Below, piece by piece: positions 47,002 to 55,977 of a DNA stretch of 64,000 nucleotides. The DNA comes from Candidatus Pantoea varia (GTDB taxonomy: Bacteria > Pseudomonadota > Gammaproteobacteria > Enterobacterales > Enterobacteriaceae). The DNA lies in assembly GCF_900115075.1 (NCBI RefSeq), contig NZ_FOVG01000003.1, forward strand, positions 434,001 through 498,000, in the 5' to 3' direction. The notes under the pieces are model-generated. The model was not told where the DNA came from and did not search any database. It saw only the letters and a list, made by a program, of their open reading frames with translations. Each line of letters begins with the position of its first letter. Within the stretch, counting starts at the first letter, position 1. The position numbers and the translations under genes were made by a program.

Positions 47002-47751
47002 ATGGGAAGAAAGCCAATGGTTGATGGCATTACTGAAAAGCAAAAAGAGGTTGTTGATTACATCCTCAATAAAATTAAGGATGATGGCCTTCGACCTGGG
47101 GAAAAGCTGGATACCGAAATTTCAATTGCCAAAAATATCGGCATCACACGTGCTACGGTGCGTGAGGCCACTCGCATTCTGGTGGAGCAGCAGAGAATAT
47201 ACCGGGTTAAAGGATCGGGTATTTTTGTGGGTTCGACAGAGATGAGTAGCCAGGCCCACAGATATCATGTGCTTTCACCGTTTGATTACCAGGCCCAGAG
47301 AAATGGCCATAAAGGTGTCAGAAAAATTATTTCGGTCAGCATCATCAGGGTGCCTTCAGCGGACATGGCCCAGGCACTGCGTATAAAGAACAGCGATCAG
47401 ATATATAAAATTTTACGCCTGATGTGTTTCGATGATATTCCGGTGGCGCTGGAACATATTCACCTGCCGGTAACGATGTTTAATAGCCTCGAGTTCAGCA
47501 AGCTGGAGGTCTCCAAATATGCCTATATTGAAGAGGTTACAGGTAAGAAAGTCCAGCTCAGGGATCAGCACTTAACGGCCGTCAATCTCACGGATGCACA
47601 ATCACTGACTCTGCTTAATTTAGCGGAAGGTGATGCGGTCATTCAGCTGAATGAAACCGTTTTTCTCGACGACGGTGTGCCCTGTGAAGTCAATGTGGCG
47701 ATTATTAATACCCGGTATTTCCCGTTGAAACAAAACTCGCAGCGACCTTAG
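47002..47751 (+). CDS. GntR-family regulator with UTRA effector domain
   Basis: About 249 residues. The N-terminal winged helix includes YILNKIKDDGLRPGEKLDTEISIAKNIGITRATVREAT and the wing YRVKGSGIFV. The C-terminal UTRA/chorismate-lyase-fold domain (residues ~95-240) binds a ligand (KILRLMCFDDIPVALEHIHLP, YIEEVTGKKV). It is divergent from the ascorbate-type PTS operon and very likely represses it. The start is uncertain: ATG at 47002 or 47017; the frame to 46906 is not supported. Confidence 0.88.
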   Translation: MGRKPMVDGITEKQKEVVDYILNKIKDDGLRPGEKLDTEISIAKNIGITRATVREATRILVEQQRIYRVKGSGIFVGSTEMSSQAHRYHVLSPFDYQAQRNGHKGVRKIISVSIIRVPSADMAQALRIKNSDQIYKILRLMCFDDIPVALEHIHLPVTMFNSLEFSKLEVSKYAYIEEVTGKKVQLRDQHLTAVNLTDAQSLTLLNLAEGDAVIQLNETVFLDDGVPCEVNVAIINTRYFPLKQNSQRP

Positions 47752-48171
47752 AAAAAATAATGCTGTAGTCATTTATCTTTCCCTCAATTGAAAGCTCAGT
47801 ATCCTTATTTAATTGCCTGATGTTCTGCGCTTTCTTCCTCCAGTACAGAATGGATTTCAATGTGTTGTATTCCAGATGTCTGTTATTAAGGCCGCGCTGA
47901 TGCAGAACGCTTGACCGCTTTCCATACTTAAGACGATTTTCTGCATAACTTTGCCAGTTCGCCGGTTTTAGTCGCATTTTCTTCAGGTAATAAGCCGTGT
48001 TATCCGCGAGATCTTGCTATCACACGCTGTTTCAGCGCCGTTACCCTCCTTTTTCCTTTCAGCTCTCCCCATTATGACGAATTCAATAATGCATAAAACA
48101 ATATGATGTTTTACCAATATTCGACTGCGCAGCACACTGGTCAGCAACCGGATTGAACAAGGACCAGGTGA
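47752..48171. other. Gene-free stretch before the amino-acid ABC/monooxygenase operon
   Basis: About 420 bases. A minus-strand 90-codon frame at 47705-47977 overlaps the end of the gntR gene and has no family resemblance or good start. The operon promoter must lie here. Confidence 0.4.
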
Positions 48172-49170
48172 ATGGCATATCGATTAAGTCTTTTAGATAA
48201 GGCGCCCGTGCTGCAGGGCGAGTCGCCCACCGCGGCGCTACAGCGGACGCTGCAACTGGCCCAGCGGGCAGAGGAGTGGGGTTATCACCGTTTCTGGCTG
48301 GCGGAACATCACAACACCGCACAGCTCGCCAGTCCTTCACCGGAAGTGTTGATTGCCTGGATCATTGCCCAGACCCGACATATTCGTGTCGGTTCGGGCG
48401 GGGTGATGTTGCAGCACTACAGCCCCTATAAAGTGGCAGAGAACTTTAATCTGCTCGCCTCCCTGGCTCCGGGGCGCATTGATCTCGGTGTGGGTAAAGC
48501 GCCGGGTGGGTTACCGCTCTCCACCCATGCACTGCAACAGGGTGTCGATGCCGCCAGTAAAGGCAGCTTTGCCGAACAGCTTCAGCTGCTGGAAAGCTGG
48601 CTGAAGCCCGCGCAGGCGCATCCTGACGATGAGGGCTTAGCCGCGACGCCACTGCCGTCACGCCCGGCTAACCGTTTTCTGCTGGGTGCCAGTGAAGAGA
48701 GCGCCCGACTGGCCGCCTCACTGGGCTGGCAATTTGTCTTTGCGGCGCATCTTAATGGCGATCGTCAGTTGCTGGAGCACGCGCTAAGTACTTTCTCGCG
48801 TCTGAGCCATGGACAGCGCGCTCTGGTGGCTGTGCAGGTCGTGGTGGCCGATTCACCCGCCGGAGCAGACCTGCTGGTTTCCGGTCTGCGTCATTATCAC
48901 GTGACGGTGAAGGATGGCCCAGGCGTCAACGTCGCCAGTCTGGAGCAAGCCGAACGCTATGTGCGTCAGGGCGGTTATCAGGATTACAAAATAGAGCCGC
49001 GCACCCCGTCACTTCTGAAAGGCACGGCGGCGCAGGTTCATGCCCAGCTGGATGCGCTGCATCATAATTTTGATATCGACGAGTTCGTTATCGACACGCC
49101 AATTACCGAGCCGGTTGCCCGTCTGCAGTCACTCGAACTGCTGGCCACGCATCATCTGGTCGCCGCCTGA
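48172..49170 (+). CDS. Luciferase-like monooxygenase (MsnO8/CmoO-like)
   Basis: A 332-residue LLM-class flavin monooxygenase: RLSLLDKAPVLQGESPTAAL, AEEWGYHRFWLAEHHNTAQLASPSPEVLI, TRHIRVGSGGVMLQHYSPYKVAENF and GRIDLGVGKAPGG. This is the MsnO8 group, which includes the CmoO (YtmO) protein of the Bacillus ytm operon. With FMNH2 and O2 it probably cleaves the C-S bond of an N-acetylated S-alkylcysteine together with the second monooxygenase downstream. It starts the eight-gene operon; the ATG has ACCAGGTG upstream. Confidence 0.85.
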   Translation: MAYRLSLLDKAPVLQGESPTAALQRTLQLAQRAEEWGYHRFWLAEHHNTAQLASPSPEVLIAWIIAQTRHIRVGSGGVMLQHYSPYKVAENFNLLASLAPGRIDLGVGKAPGGLPLSTHALQQGVDAASKGSFAEQLQLLESWLKPAQAHPDDEGLAATPLPSRPANRFLLGASEESARLAASLGWQFVFAAHLNGDRQLLEHALSTFSRLSHGQRALVAVQVVVADSPAGADLLVSGLRHYHVTVKDGPGVNVASLEQAERYVRQGGYQDYKIEPRTPSLLKGTAAQVHAQLDALHHNFDIDEFVIDTPITEPVARLQSLELLATHHLVAA

Positions 49171-49189
49171 ACCTCAGTGGAGAGTCATC

Positions 49190-50341
49190 ATGAACCCTAC
49201 GTCACAACTGATCGAATGGCGACGTGAACTGCACACCTGGCCAGAGCTGTCGGGGCAGGAGTTCGCGACCACCGCGCGACTGCGGGGCTGGTTAGAGGCT
49301 GCGGGTATCCGGCTGCTGGATTATCCCCTTGAGACAGGCCTGGTGGCGGAGATTGGCAGTGGGGATACGGTGATCGCACTGCGCGCGGACATCGACGCGT
49401 TGCCGATCCATGAGGCCAGCGGGGTGCGTTTTCACTCCCGTCATCCTGGCGTGATGCACGCCTGCGGTCACGACCTGCACAGCGCGGTGATGCTGGGCGC
49501 GGCGTTGCAGCTTAATTCACAGGCCGATCAGTTGCCCGGTCGGGTACGTATCCTGTTCCAGCCTGCTGAAGAGATTGCTCGCGGTGCGCGTCAGTTTATC
49601 GACGCGGGGGTACTGGATGAGGTGCAGGCCATATTCGGCATGCACAATGAACCTTCGCTGCCCGTTGGCACATTCGCTACCCGCAGCGGGGCGTTCTACG
49701 CCAATACAGACAAATTTATTATTCGCGTCACCGGCAAAGGCGCACATGCCGCGTATCCGGAACAGGGCGTCGACAGCATTGTCACCGCCAGTCAGATCAT
49801 TCAGGCACTGCAGGGCCTCACCAGCCGCAGCTTCAGTGCGCTGGACAGCCTGGTGCTGAGCATTACCCGCATTGACGGCGGCAAAAGCTGGAACGTGTTG
49901 CCGGGCGGCGTTGAGTTTGGCGGCACGGCCCGAACCCACGATTTACAGCTGCGCGCGGAACTCGAACAGCGGGTGCGCACGCTGGTTGAACACTTCGCCG
50001 AAGCCAATGGCGCGCAGGCGACACTTAACTGGCATCCCGGCCCGCCAGTGCTGATTAACGACGCGCACTGGGCGACCTTCAGCAGCGAAGTGGCGCAGCA
50101 GGCGGGTTATCGGGTGCAGGCCGCCGATTTGCATCTGCTGGGTGAGGATTTTGCCTTCTATCTGCAACAGGTGCCGGGTGCGTTTGTCAGCATTGGCAGC
50201 GCCAGTGATTTTGGTCTTCACCACGCCAGCTTTACCCCGGATGAGGCGCTGATCGCCCCCGCCGCCGACTATTTCGCCCGACTGGCCCGCCAGGCGCTGC
50301 AACATCTTAATGCGCGATGTCGGGAATCCATTCTGAACTGA
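49190..50341 (+). CDS. M20 deacetylase/amidohydrolase (SndA/HipO-like)
   Basis: A 383-residue M20D metallopeptidase with HACGHDLHSAVMLG, FQPAEEIARGARQF, GKGAHAAYPEQGVDS and LGEDFAFYLQQVPG. It resembles the deacetylases SndA/SndB that remove N-acetyl from the released amino acid in S-modified-cysteine salvage. The ATG at 49190 has GGAGAG ahead and starts MNPTSQLIEWRREL; the longer open frame from 49040 overlaps the previous gene in another phase. It is a close paralog of the M20 gene at 28803. Confidence 0.9.
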   Translation: MNPTSQLIEWRRELHTWPELSGQEFATTARLRGWLEAAGIRLLDYPLETGLVAEIGSGDTVIALRADIDALPIHEASGVRFHSRHPGVMHACGHDLHSAVMLGAALQLNSQADQLPGRVRILFQPAEEIARGARQFIDAGVLDEVQAIFGMHNEPSLPVGTFATRSGAFYANTDKFIIRVTGKGAHAAYPEQGVDSIVTASQIIQALQGLTSRSFSALDSLVLSITRIDGGKSWNVLPGGVEFGGTARTHDLQLRAELEQRVRTLVEHFAEANGAQATLNWHPGPPVLINDAHWATFSSEVAQQAGYRVQAADLHLLGEDFAFYLQQVPGAFVSIGSASDFGLHHASFTPDEALIAPAADYFARLARQALQHLNARCRESILN

Positions 50342-50421
50342 CTTCATCTGCAGCCCGCTCAATCACGACGGTTCTGATAACCGCCGTCGGGCATCGCTAC
50401 GACTAAAAAAGAGAGAGCATC

Positions 50422-51735
50422 ATGACCACAAGACAACTTCGGCTGGGCACTATTCTGCATGGCGCATCGGGAAATATGTCCGCCTGGCGCCATCCGGCGG
50501 CACAGGCCGATGCCAGCATCAACCTGGATTACGCCAAAAAAATCGCCCGCAAGGCGGAGCAGGGCAAACTCGACTTTCTGTTTGTCGCCGATGGGTTGTT
50601 TATTAATGAAAAGTCGATCCCGCACTTTCTCAATCGCTTTGAGCCGCTGACGCTGCTGTCTGCACTGGCGGGCGTTACGGAGCACCTGGGTCTGGTCGGC
50701 ACCGTTTCTACGTCTTACAGCGAGCCGTTCACCGTGGCGCGTCAGTTTGCCAGCCTCGATCACCTCAGCGGCGGTCGCGCGGGCTGGAACGTGGTTACAT
50801 CACCGCTGGAAGGGTCGGCGAAAAACTTCTCCCGCCAGAAACATCCCGAGCACGCGTTGCGATACCGCATTGCCGATGAGTATCTGCAGGTGGTGAAAGG
50901 CTTGTGGGATTCGTGGGAACAGGATGCCTTTGTGCGCGACAAAGAGAGTGGGCAGTTCTTCGATCCGGCGAAGCTGCACACGCTCGATCATCATGGTGAC
51001 TTCTTCCAGGTACAGGGGCCATTGAATATTGCCCGCACGCCGCAGGGACGTCCGATTATCTTCCAGGCAGGCGCGTCGGATGACGGTAAAAAACTGGCGG
51101 CGCGGCATGCTGACGCCATCTTTACCCATCAGCCGACCCGCGAAGAAGCGCAGGCGTTTTATCAGGATGTGAAGCAGCAACTGGTAGCGAACGGTCGTCA
51201 GCCAGAGGATCTGCACATCTTCCAGGGTGTCAGCGTGATTGTTGGCGATGATGCGGAGGACGTGGAGCGCCAGTATCAGACCACGGCGGCGCTGGTGTCG
51301 ATTACTGATGCGCTTAACTACCTTGGGCGTTTCTTCGACCATCATGACTTCTCTCAGTACCCGCTGGATCAGCCATTCCCGGACATTGGCGACATTGGTC
51401 AGAACAGCTTTCGCAGCACCACCGATGAGATCAAACGCAAAGCCCAGCAGCACGGTCACACCCTGCGTCAGGCGGCGCTGGAAGCAGCAACCCCGCGTCC
51501 GCTGTTCCACGGCACGCCGGAAGAGGTGGCGGATGGCCTGCAGCAGTGGTTTGAGACCCAGGCCGCTGACGGCTTCATCATCAATGGCGGCACGCCTGAC
51601 ACCTTTGAACGTTTTGTCGACCGCGTGGTGCCGATTCTGCAGGCTCGCGGCCTGACGCGCCTGGACTATCCGGGCAGCACCCTGCGCGATAGCTTCGCCC
51701 TGAAACAACCCGTTAATCAGTTCACTTCACAATAA
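50422..51735 (+). CDS. NtaA/SnaA/DszA-family flavin monooxygenase (CmoJ-like)
   Basis: A 437-residue LLM of the nitrilotriacetate/DszA type: [64 protein letters not shown] and [27 protein letters not shown]. Relatives oxidise C-N or C-S bonds with FMNH2. The Bacillus CmoJ (YtnJ) belongs here and oxygenates the sulfur of N-acetyl-S-alkylcysteines. Position between a deacetylase and an amino-acid ABC transporter supports that role. GAGAGAG precedes the ATG. Confidence 0.88.
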   Translation: MTTRQLRLGTILHGASGNMSAWRHPAAQADASINLDYAKKIARKAEQGKLDFLFVADGLFINEKSIPHFLNRFEPLTLLSALAGVTEHLGLVGTVSTSYSEPFTVARQFASLDHLSGGRAGWNVVTSPLEGSAKNFSRQKHPEHALRYRIADEYLQVVKGLWDSWEQDAFVRDKESGQFFDPAKLHTLDHHGDFFQVQGPLNIARTPQGRPIIFQAGASDDGKKLAARHADAIFTHQPTREEAQAFYQDVKQQLVANGRQPEDLHIFQGVSVIVGDDAEDVERQYQTTAALVSITDALNYLGRFFDHHDFSQYPLDQPFPDIGDIGQNSFRSTTDEIKRKAQQHGHTLRQAALEAATPRPLFHGTPEEVADGLQQWFETQAADGFIINGGTPDTFERFVDRVVPILQARGLTRLDYPGSTLRDSFALKQPVNQFTSQ

Positions 51736-51746
51736 GGGCATAAGCC

Positions 51747-52688
51747 ATGAAAACAACATCGCGTCTTCTCGCCCTGCTTGTTCTGGCGGCCAGCAGCCAT
51801 GCGCTGGCTGAAGAGACCAGCGTCTCTTATAACGGCCAGCGCGTCAGCCTGGAAGCGAATAAAGCGCCGATTAATACCGTGAAAAATCCGGACGCCATCG
51901 CGCAGCTGCCTGCCGGTCATCACTTTGTGGTGCCGGGTTCGTTTACTGTGGCGGTCGCAGCACTGAATTCGCCTCCGTTAACGGTCTTTTCCGATGACAA
52001 CAAAACGCTGCTCGGCAGTGAAGTGGATATCGCCCGGCTGGTCGCCGACAGCCTGGGACTGAAACTCAACGTGGTGCCGACATCGTGGGAAGACTGGCCG
52101 CTGGGCGTGGCGTCGGGCAAGTATGATGCGGCAATCTCCAACATCACCGTGACCAAAGATCGTAAACAGAAGTTCGACTTCGCCACCTATCGCAAAGACT
52201 CCCTGGGCTTCTATGTCAAAACCAGCAGCCCGATTAAGTCCCTGACCAAAGCAGAAGATATTGCCGGGTTGCGGATCATTGTGGGATCCGGCACCAACCA
52301 GGAAGCCATTCTGCTGGCGTGGGATAAAGAGAATCAGGCAAAGGGACTCAAAGCCTTCACGCCGATCTACGCCAAAGATGACGCAGCCCAGACGCTGGCG
52401 TTGCAGGCAGGCCGTGCCGATGCCTATTTCGGTCCCAACGTGATCGGTGCCTGGAAAGCGGCGCTGACCGGTAAAACCCGACTGGTGGGCAGCGTCGATG
52501 GCGGCTGGCCAAAAGCGGCGCATATTGCTGTGACGGTGAAGAAAGGCAGCGGGCTGGCTGAACCGATCAGCACCGCGCTGAACGGCACCATCGGCAATGG
52601 CGACTATCAGAAAGTACTGAAACGCTGGGGCGAGGGCGTTGAGCACATCGATCGTTCTGAAATCAATCCCGCCGGGCTGGGCGACTAA
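51747..52688 (+). CDS. Amino-acid ABC transporter binding protein 1 (family 3, TcyJ/TcyK-like)
   Basis: A 313-residue periplasmic protein with signal peptide MKTTSRLLALLVLAASS (cleavage near ALA/EE) and the family 3 fold: FTVAVAALNSPPL, DIARLVADSLGLKLNVVPTSWEDWP, DAAISNITVTKDRKQKFDFATYR, and the end DYQKVLKRWG. Polar amino-acid binding proteins such as cystine binders have this pattern. It is paralogous to the last gene of the operon at 54922. Confidence 0.9.
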   Translation: MKTTSRLLALLVLAASSHALAEETSVSYNGQRVSLEANKAPINTVKNPDAIAQLPAGHHFVVPGSFTVAVAALNSPPLTVFSDDNKTLLGSEVDIARLVADSLGLKLNVVPTSWEDWPLGVASGKYDAAISNITVTKDRKQKFDFATYRKDSLGFYVKTSSPIKSLTKAEDIAGLRIIVGSGTNQEAILLAWDKENQAKGLKAFTPIYAKDDAAQTLALQAGRADAYFGPNVIGAWKAALTGKTRLVGSVDGGWPKAAHIAVTVKKGSGLAEPISTALNGTIGNGDYQKVLKRWGEGVEHIDRSEINPAGLGD

Positions 52689-52698
52689 GGAGTTGACC

Positions 52699-53211
52699 AT
52701 GAGTGAATCCACTTTTCGCGAAGTGTCGCCTGACGCACCCGAGCTGCAACCGATTCTTGGCGGCCTGTTCGGTGAATATTCCGCGCGCTACGGCGACTAC
52801 TTTGCCCGTCATAAAGAGCAGGAGCTGACCGAATGGTATCTGCCGCCTCAGGGGCTGTTTATTGTGCTGGAGCGTGATGGCGAGATCATCGCAATGGGCG
52901 CTTATAAACCCTATGACCCGCAGACCGCCGAGCTGAAACGTATCTGGACCCGCAGCGATCTGCGCCGTCAGGGGCTGGCGCTGGTGGTGTTACAGGAGCT
53001 GGAGCGACGTGCGCTGCAGGCGGGTTATCAGCGGCTGTTCCTCACCACCGGCTTCCGTCAGCCGGAGGCTGTGCGGCTCTATACCGGGCATGGTTATCAG
53101 CCACAGTTTGACCTCAGCGGCGATCTGGAGCGTTACGGCCAGCCGCCTCACGACGGGCGACTGCGTTTTATCAAAGTGATCGGCGTCTATAACGTCGCCG
53201 AAGCGAGTTAA
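52699..53211 (+). CDS. GNAT-family N-acetyltransferase (SnaA-like by context)
   Basis: About 170 residues. The GNAT core is GLFIVLERDGEIIAMGAYKPYD, AELKRIWTRSDLRRQGLALVVLQELERRALQAGY (acetyl-CoA loop RRQGLA) and LTTGFRQPEAVRLYTGHGY. In the comparable Bacillus operon an acetyltransferase (SnaA) acetylates the S-modified cysteine before oxidation. The ATG at 52699 has TAAGGAG upstream; the earlier in-frame start at 52639 lies within the preceding gene. Confidence 0.87.
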   Translation: MSESTFREVSPDAPELQPILGGLFGEYSARYGDYFARHKEQELTEWYLPPQGLFIVLERDGEIIAMGAYKPYDPQTAELKRIWTRSDLRRQGLALVVLQELERRALQAGYQRLFLTTGFRQPEAVRLYTGHGYQPQFDLSGDLERYGQPPHDGRLRFIKVIGVYNVAEAS

Positions 53212-53220
53212 GGAGTGACG

Positions 53221-54147
53221 ATGATCAAACATCAACAATTGCAGGTAGTGCCGGCGCGTTATCCGGCACGCACCGCCGGGGCTATCGTGGCGCTGTTTAT
53301 TCTGGCGGGCGTGGTGCAGTCGGTAGCCTTTAACCCCCGCTGGGAGTGGAGCGTGTTTGCCCGCTGGTTCTTTGATCCGGTGATCCTGCATGGCCTGGGC
53401 CAGACGTTGCTACTGACCCTGCTGGGCACGGTATTCAGCCTGTTTTTTGGCGGTCTGCTGGCGCTGGCGCGCCTCTCCTCGTCGTGGCTGCTGAGCACGC
53501 TGGCGTGGGGCTATATCTGGCTATTCCGTTCACTTCCACTGATTGTGGTGCTGATTATTCTTTATAACTTCTCCTATCTCTACGACACCCTGTCGCTCGG
53601 TATTCCATTTACCAGTCTGTCGTGGGGCGCGTTTCAGACGATAAACGTGCTGGGTCAGTTTCAGGCAGCCGTTATCGGTTTGACGCTGGTGCAGGCGGCT
53701 TACAGTGCGGAGATTATTCGCGGCGGGATCCTCGGTGTCGATCACGGTCAGGTGGAAGCTGCCTCCGCGCTGGGTCTCTCCGCCACACGCCGGACATTCC
53801 GCATTATTCTGCCGCAGGCGTTGCGCGCCATTATTCCCACTGCATTTAACGAGATCATCAGTCTGGCGAAGGGCACCTCCGTCGTTTACGTGCTGGCGAT
53901 GCCGGAGCTGTTTTACACCATCCAGATGATTTACAACCGCAATCAGGAAGTGATCCCGCTACTGATGGTGGGAGCCGCCTGGTATCTGATCATTACTACC
54001 GTCTTGTCAGTGATTCAGTACAACGCTGAACGCTGGATGGCCCGCAGCGTTACGCGTGAACCACAACCCTCTCGCTGGCGACAGTGGCGCAACCGCGTCA
54101 CGCCACTTCATCCGACCGAGGAGATCAGCCATGTCCGAAGCCATTGA
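53221..54147 (+). CDS. Amino-acid ABC transporter permease (HisM/TcyL-like)
   Basis: About 308 residues with around six helices. Features are LGQTLLLTLLGTVFSLFFGGLLALARLS, FRSLPLIVVLIIL and the EAA loop EAASALGLSATRRTFRIILPQALRAIIPTAFNEIISLAKGTSV, all typical of polar amino-acid permeases. It is the only permease in the operon, so it probably forms a homodimer. The ATG at 53221 has AGGAG six bases before it. Its end overlaps the ATPase gene by 17 bases. Confidence 0.92.
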   Translation: MIKHQQLQVVPARYPARTAGAIVALFILAGVVQSVAFNPRWEWSVFARWFFDPVILHGLGQTLLLTLLGTVFSLFFGGLLALARLSSSWLLSTLAWGYIWLFRSLPLIVVLIILYNFSYLYDTLSLGIPFTSLSWGAFQTINVLGQFQAAVIGLTLVQAAYSAEIIRGGILGVDHGQVEAASALGLSATRRTFRIILPQALRAIIPTAFNEIISLAKGTSVVYVLAMPELFYTIQMIYNRNQEVIPLLMVGAAWYLIITTVLSVIQYNAERWMARSVTREPQPSRWRQWRNRVTPLHPTEEISHVRSH

Positions 54148-54925
54148 TTACCGCACCTCACACACGACGGGTGCCATCAACATTACCGGTGTCAGTAAAC
54201 GATTTGGTAAACACAAAGCGCTGGATGATGTCTCTCTGGCGCTGGAACCCGGATCGGTTACGGTGATCCTCGGGCCGTCCGGTTCCGGTAAGTCTACGCT
54301 GCTGCGTACCATCAATCACCTGGAGCGGGTCGACGAGGGATTCATTCAGATTGATGGCGACTACATCGGCTATCAGCAGCGCGGCAATAAGCTCTATGAG
54401 CTGAAAGAGAAAGCGATTCTGCGCCAGCGCATCAACGTTGGCTATGTGTTCCAGAACTTCAATCTGTTCCCGCACCTCAGCGTGCTGGATAACCTGATTG
54501 AAGCGCCGATTGCGCATCGGCAGTTAACGAAACCGGAGGCGATAGAGCGGGCGGGCGAACTGCTGGATATTGTAGGCCTGCGCCATAAATCCGATGCCTG
54601 GCCGCGTCACCTGTCGGGCGGGCAGCAGCAGCGCATCGCTATTGCGCGGGCGCTGATGCTCAATCCGCGCGTGATGCTCTTCGATGAGCCGACCTCGGCG
54701 CTGGACCCGGAGCTGGTCGGCGAAGTACTCGACGTGATTAAAAAGCTGGCGCGTTCCGGGACCACGCTGGTGATTGTGACTCACGAGATCGGCTTTGCCC
54801 GTGAAGTGGCGGACAACGTGGTCTTTATGGTGGATGGCCGGATTGTAGAGCAGGGCAGCACGACGCAGGTGCTGAATAATCCGCGTCATGAACGCACCCG
54901 CCGTTTCCTGGCGCGCGTGTTATGA
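54131..54925 (+). CDS. Amino-acid ABC transporter ATPase (HisP/TcyN-like)
   Basis: A 264-residue ATPase of the polar amino-acid group with Walker A GPSGSGKST, Q-loop YVFQNFNLFPHLSVLDN, signature LSGGQQQR, Walker [15 protein letters not shown] and H-loop VTHEIGFA. The ATG at 54131 lies inside the permease gene's end; the frame from 54056 is not real. It is followed by a second binding-protein gene with an ATGA overlap. Confidence 0.92.
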   Translation: MSEAIDYRTSHTTGAINITGVSKRFGKHKALDDVSLALEPGSVTVILGPSGSGKSTLLRTINHLERVDEGFIQIDGDYIGYQQRGNKLYELKEKAILRQRINVGYVFQNFNLFPHLSVLDNLIEAPIAHRQLTKPEAIERAGELLDIVGLRHKSDAWPRHLSGGQQQRIAIARALMLNPRVMLFDEPTSALDPELVGEVLDVIKKLARSGTTLVIVTHEIGFAREVADNVVFMVDGRIVEQGSTTQVLNNPRHERTRRFLARVL

Positions 54926-55821
54926 GGGCGCCGGTGTTAACCGTGCTGGCGCTGCTCCCGTCACTGGCTTGCCCGGCGGCCGAAAAGCTCAATGTCCAGC
55001 AAAATGAGACGCCGATCCATGCGCCTGCCAATCCACAGGCAATCAGTAAAATACCGGCTGACTACCACTTTATCGAACCCGGCACGCTGACGGTGGCGAC
55101 CTCAGCCACTCATTCACCCCCGCTGTCGCTGCTGGCGTCTGACAATGTGACGCGTATCGGCAGCGATCCTGATATTGCCAGGCTGCTGGCGGACAGCCTG
55201 GGATTAAAGCTCAAGCTGGTGCCGGCTTCGTGGGAGGACTGGCCGCTGGGCATCAGCGCCGGACGCTATGATGTCGCGATGTTCAATATTGCCGTCACCG
55301 AAGAGCGCAAAAAGAAGTTCGATTTTGCGACCTATCGCGCCGACAACCACGCTTTTGCGGTGAAACGCGAAAGTCACATCAGCCGGATTAATAGCCCGCC
55401 TGATATTGCCGGTAAGCGGATTATCGTTTCGTCGGGTACCAATCAGGAGCGCATATTGATGAGCTGGGATCAGCAGAACCGGGCCAAAGGTTTGCCTGCG
55501 GTAACGCCGATTTACCTTACCGATGATGCGTCTGCGACGCTGACGCTGCTGTCGGGACGGGCAGATGCGATGTTTGGCCCTCACTCTATGGCGGCCTGGA
55601 AAGTGGCGTCACGCGGTCAGACAAAGCTGGTGGGTAATGGGCCGTTTCGCGCGTGGGTTGCCGTGACCACCAAAAAGGGCAATGGTCTGGCCCCCGCGCT
55701 GCAGGCTGCGCTGGATGGCACCATCACGGGCGGGCAGTATCAGCAGGTACTGGCCCGCTGGGGCGAACAGGATGAAGCCATTGCGCACTCGACGATCAAT
55801 CCACCGGGCATTGTTTACTGA
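54922..55821 (+). CDS. Amino-acid ABC transporter binding protein 2
   Basis: A 299-residue family 3 periplasmic protein. The signal peptide MRAPVLTVLALLPSLA is followed by cleavage near CPAA/EK. It shares much of its sequence with the binding protein at 51747 (PPLSLLASDN, DIARLLADSLGLKLKLVPASWEDWPLG, KKFDFATYRADN, SSGTNQERIL). The difference in the middle segment suggests a second ligand range for the same transporter. The ATG overlaps the ATPase stop (ATGA). It is last in the operon. Confidence 0.88.
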   Translation: MRAPVLTVLALLPSLACPAAEKLNVQQNETPIHAPANPQAISKIPADYHFIEPGTLTVATSATHSPPLSLLASDNVTRIGSDPDIARLLADSLGLKLKLVPASWEDWPLGISAGRYDVAMFNIAVTEERKKKFDFATYRADNHAFAVKRESHISRINSPPDIAGKRIIVSSGTNQERILMSWDQQNRAKGLPAVTPIYLTDDASATLTLLSGRADAMFGPHSMAAWKVASRGQTKLVGNGPFRAWVAVTTKKGNGLAPALQAALDGTITGGQYQQVLARWGEQDEAIAHSTINPPGIVY

Positions 55822-55825
55822 GTCT

Positions 55826-55859
55826 GCAGAACCGGCTCGCCTGCTGCGGCCGGTTCTGC
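55826..55859 (+). terminator. Hairpin after the amino-acid ABC operon
   Basis: Perfect 10-bp arms GCAGAACCGG/CCGGTTCTGC with a 14-base loop, directly after the last stop codon. There is no T run, so it may slow decay or end transcription only in part. Confidence 0.5.
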
Positions 55860-55977
55860 GCACTTCAACCAGATGAGTACAGAATTGAACTACACTCTCC
55901 AGCGTTAGTGATTTATCCTGCCCGCCTGTTTCCGTAAAATCCTCACTGTGTGGCGGAGTAATTGACCTGGAAGCCCC

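Noticed and set aside
47705..47977. 90-codon minus-strand frame after the gntR-type gene
   Set aside because: Overlaps the end of the well-supported gntR gene and has no recognised family; it may be chance, though its first 50 residues are basic as in DNA-binding proteins.
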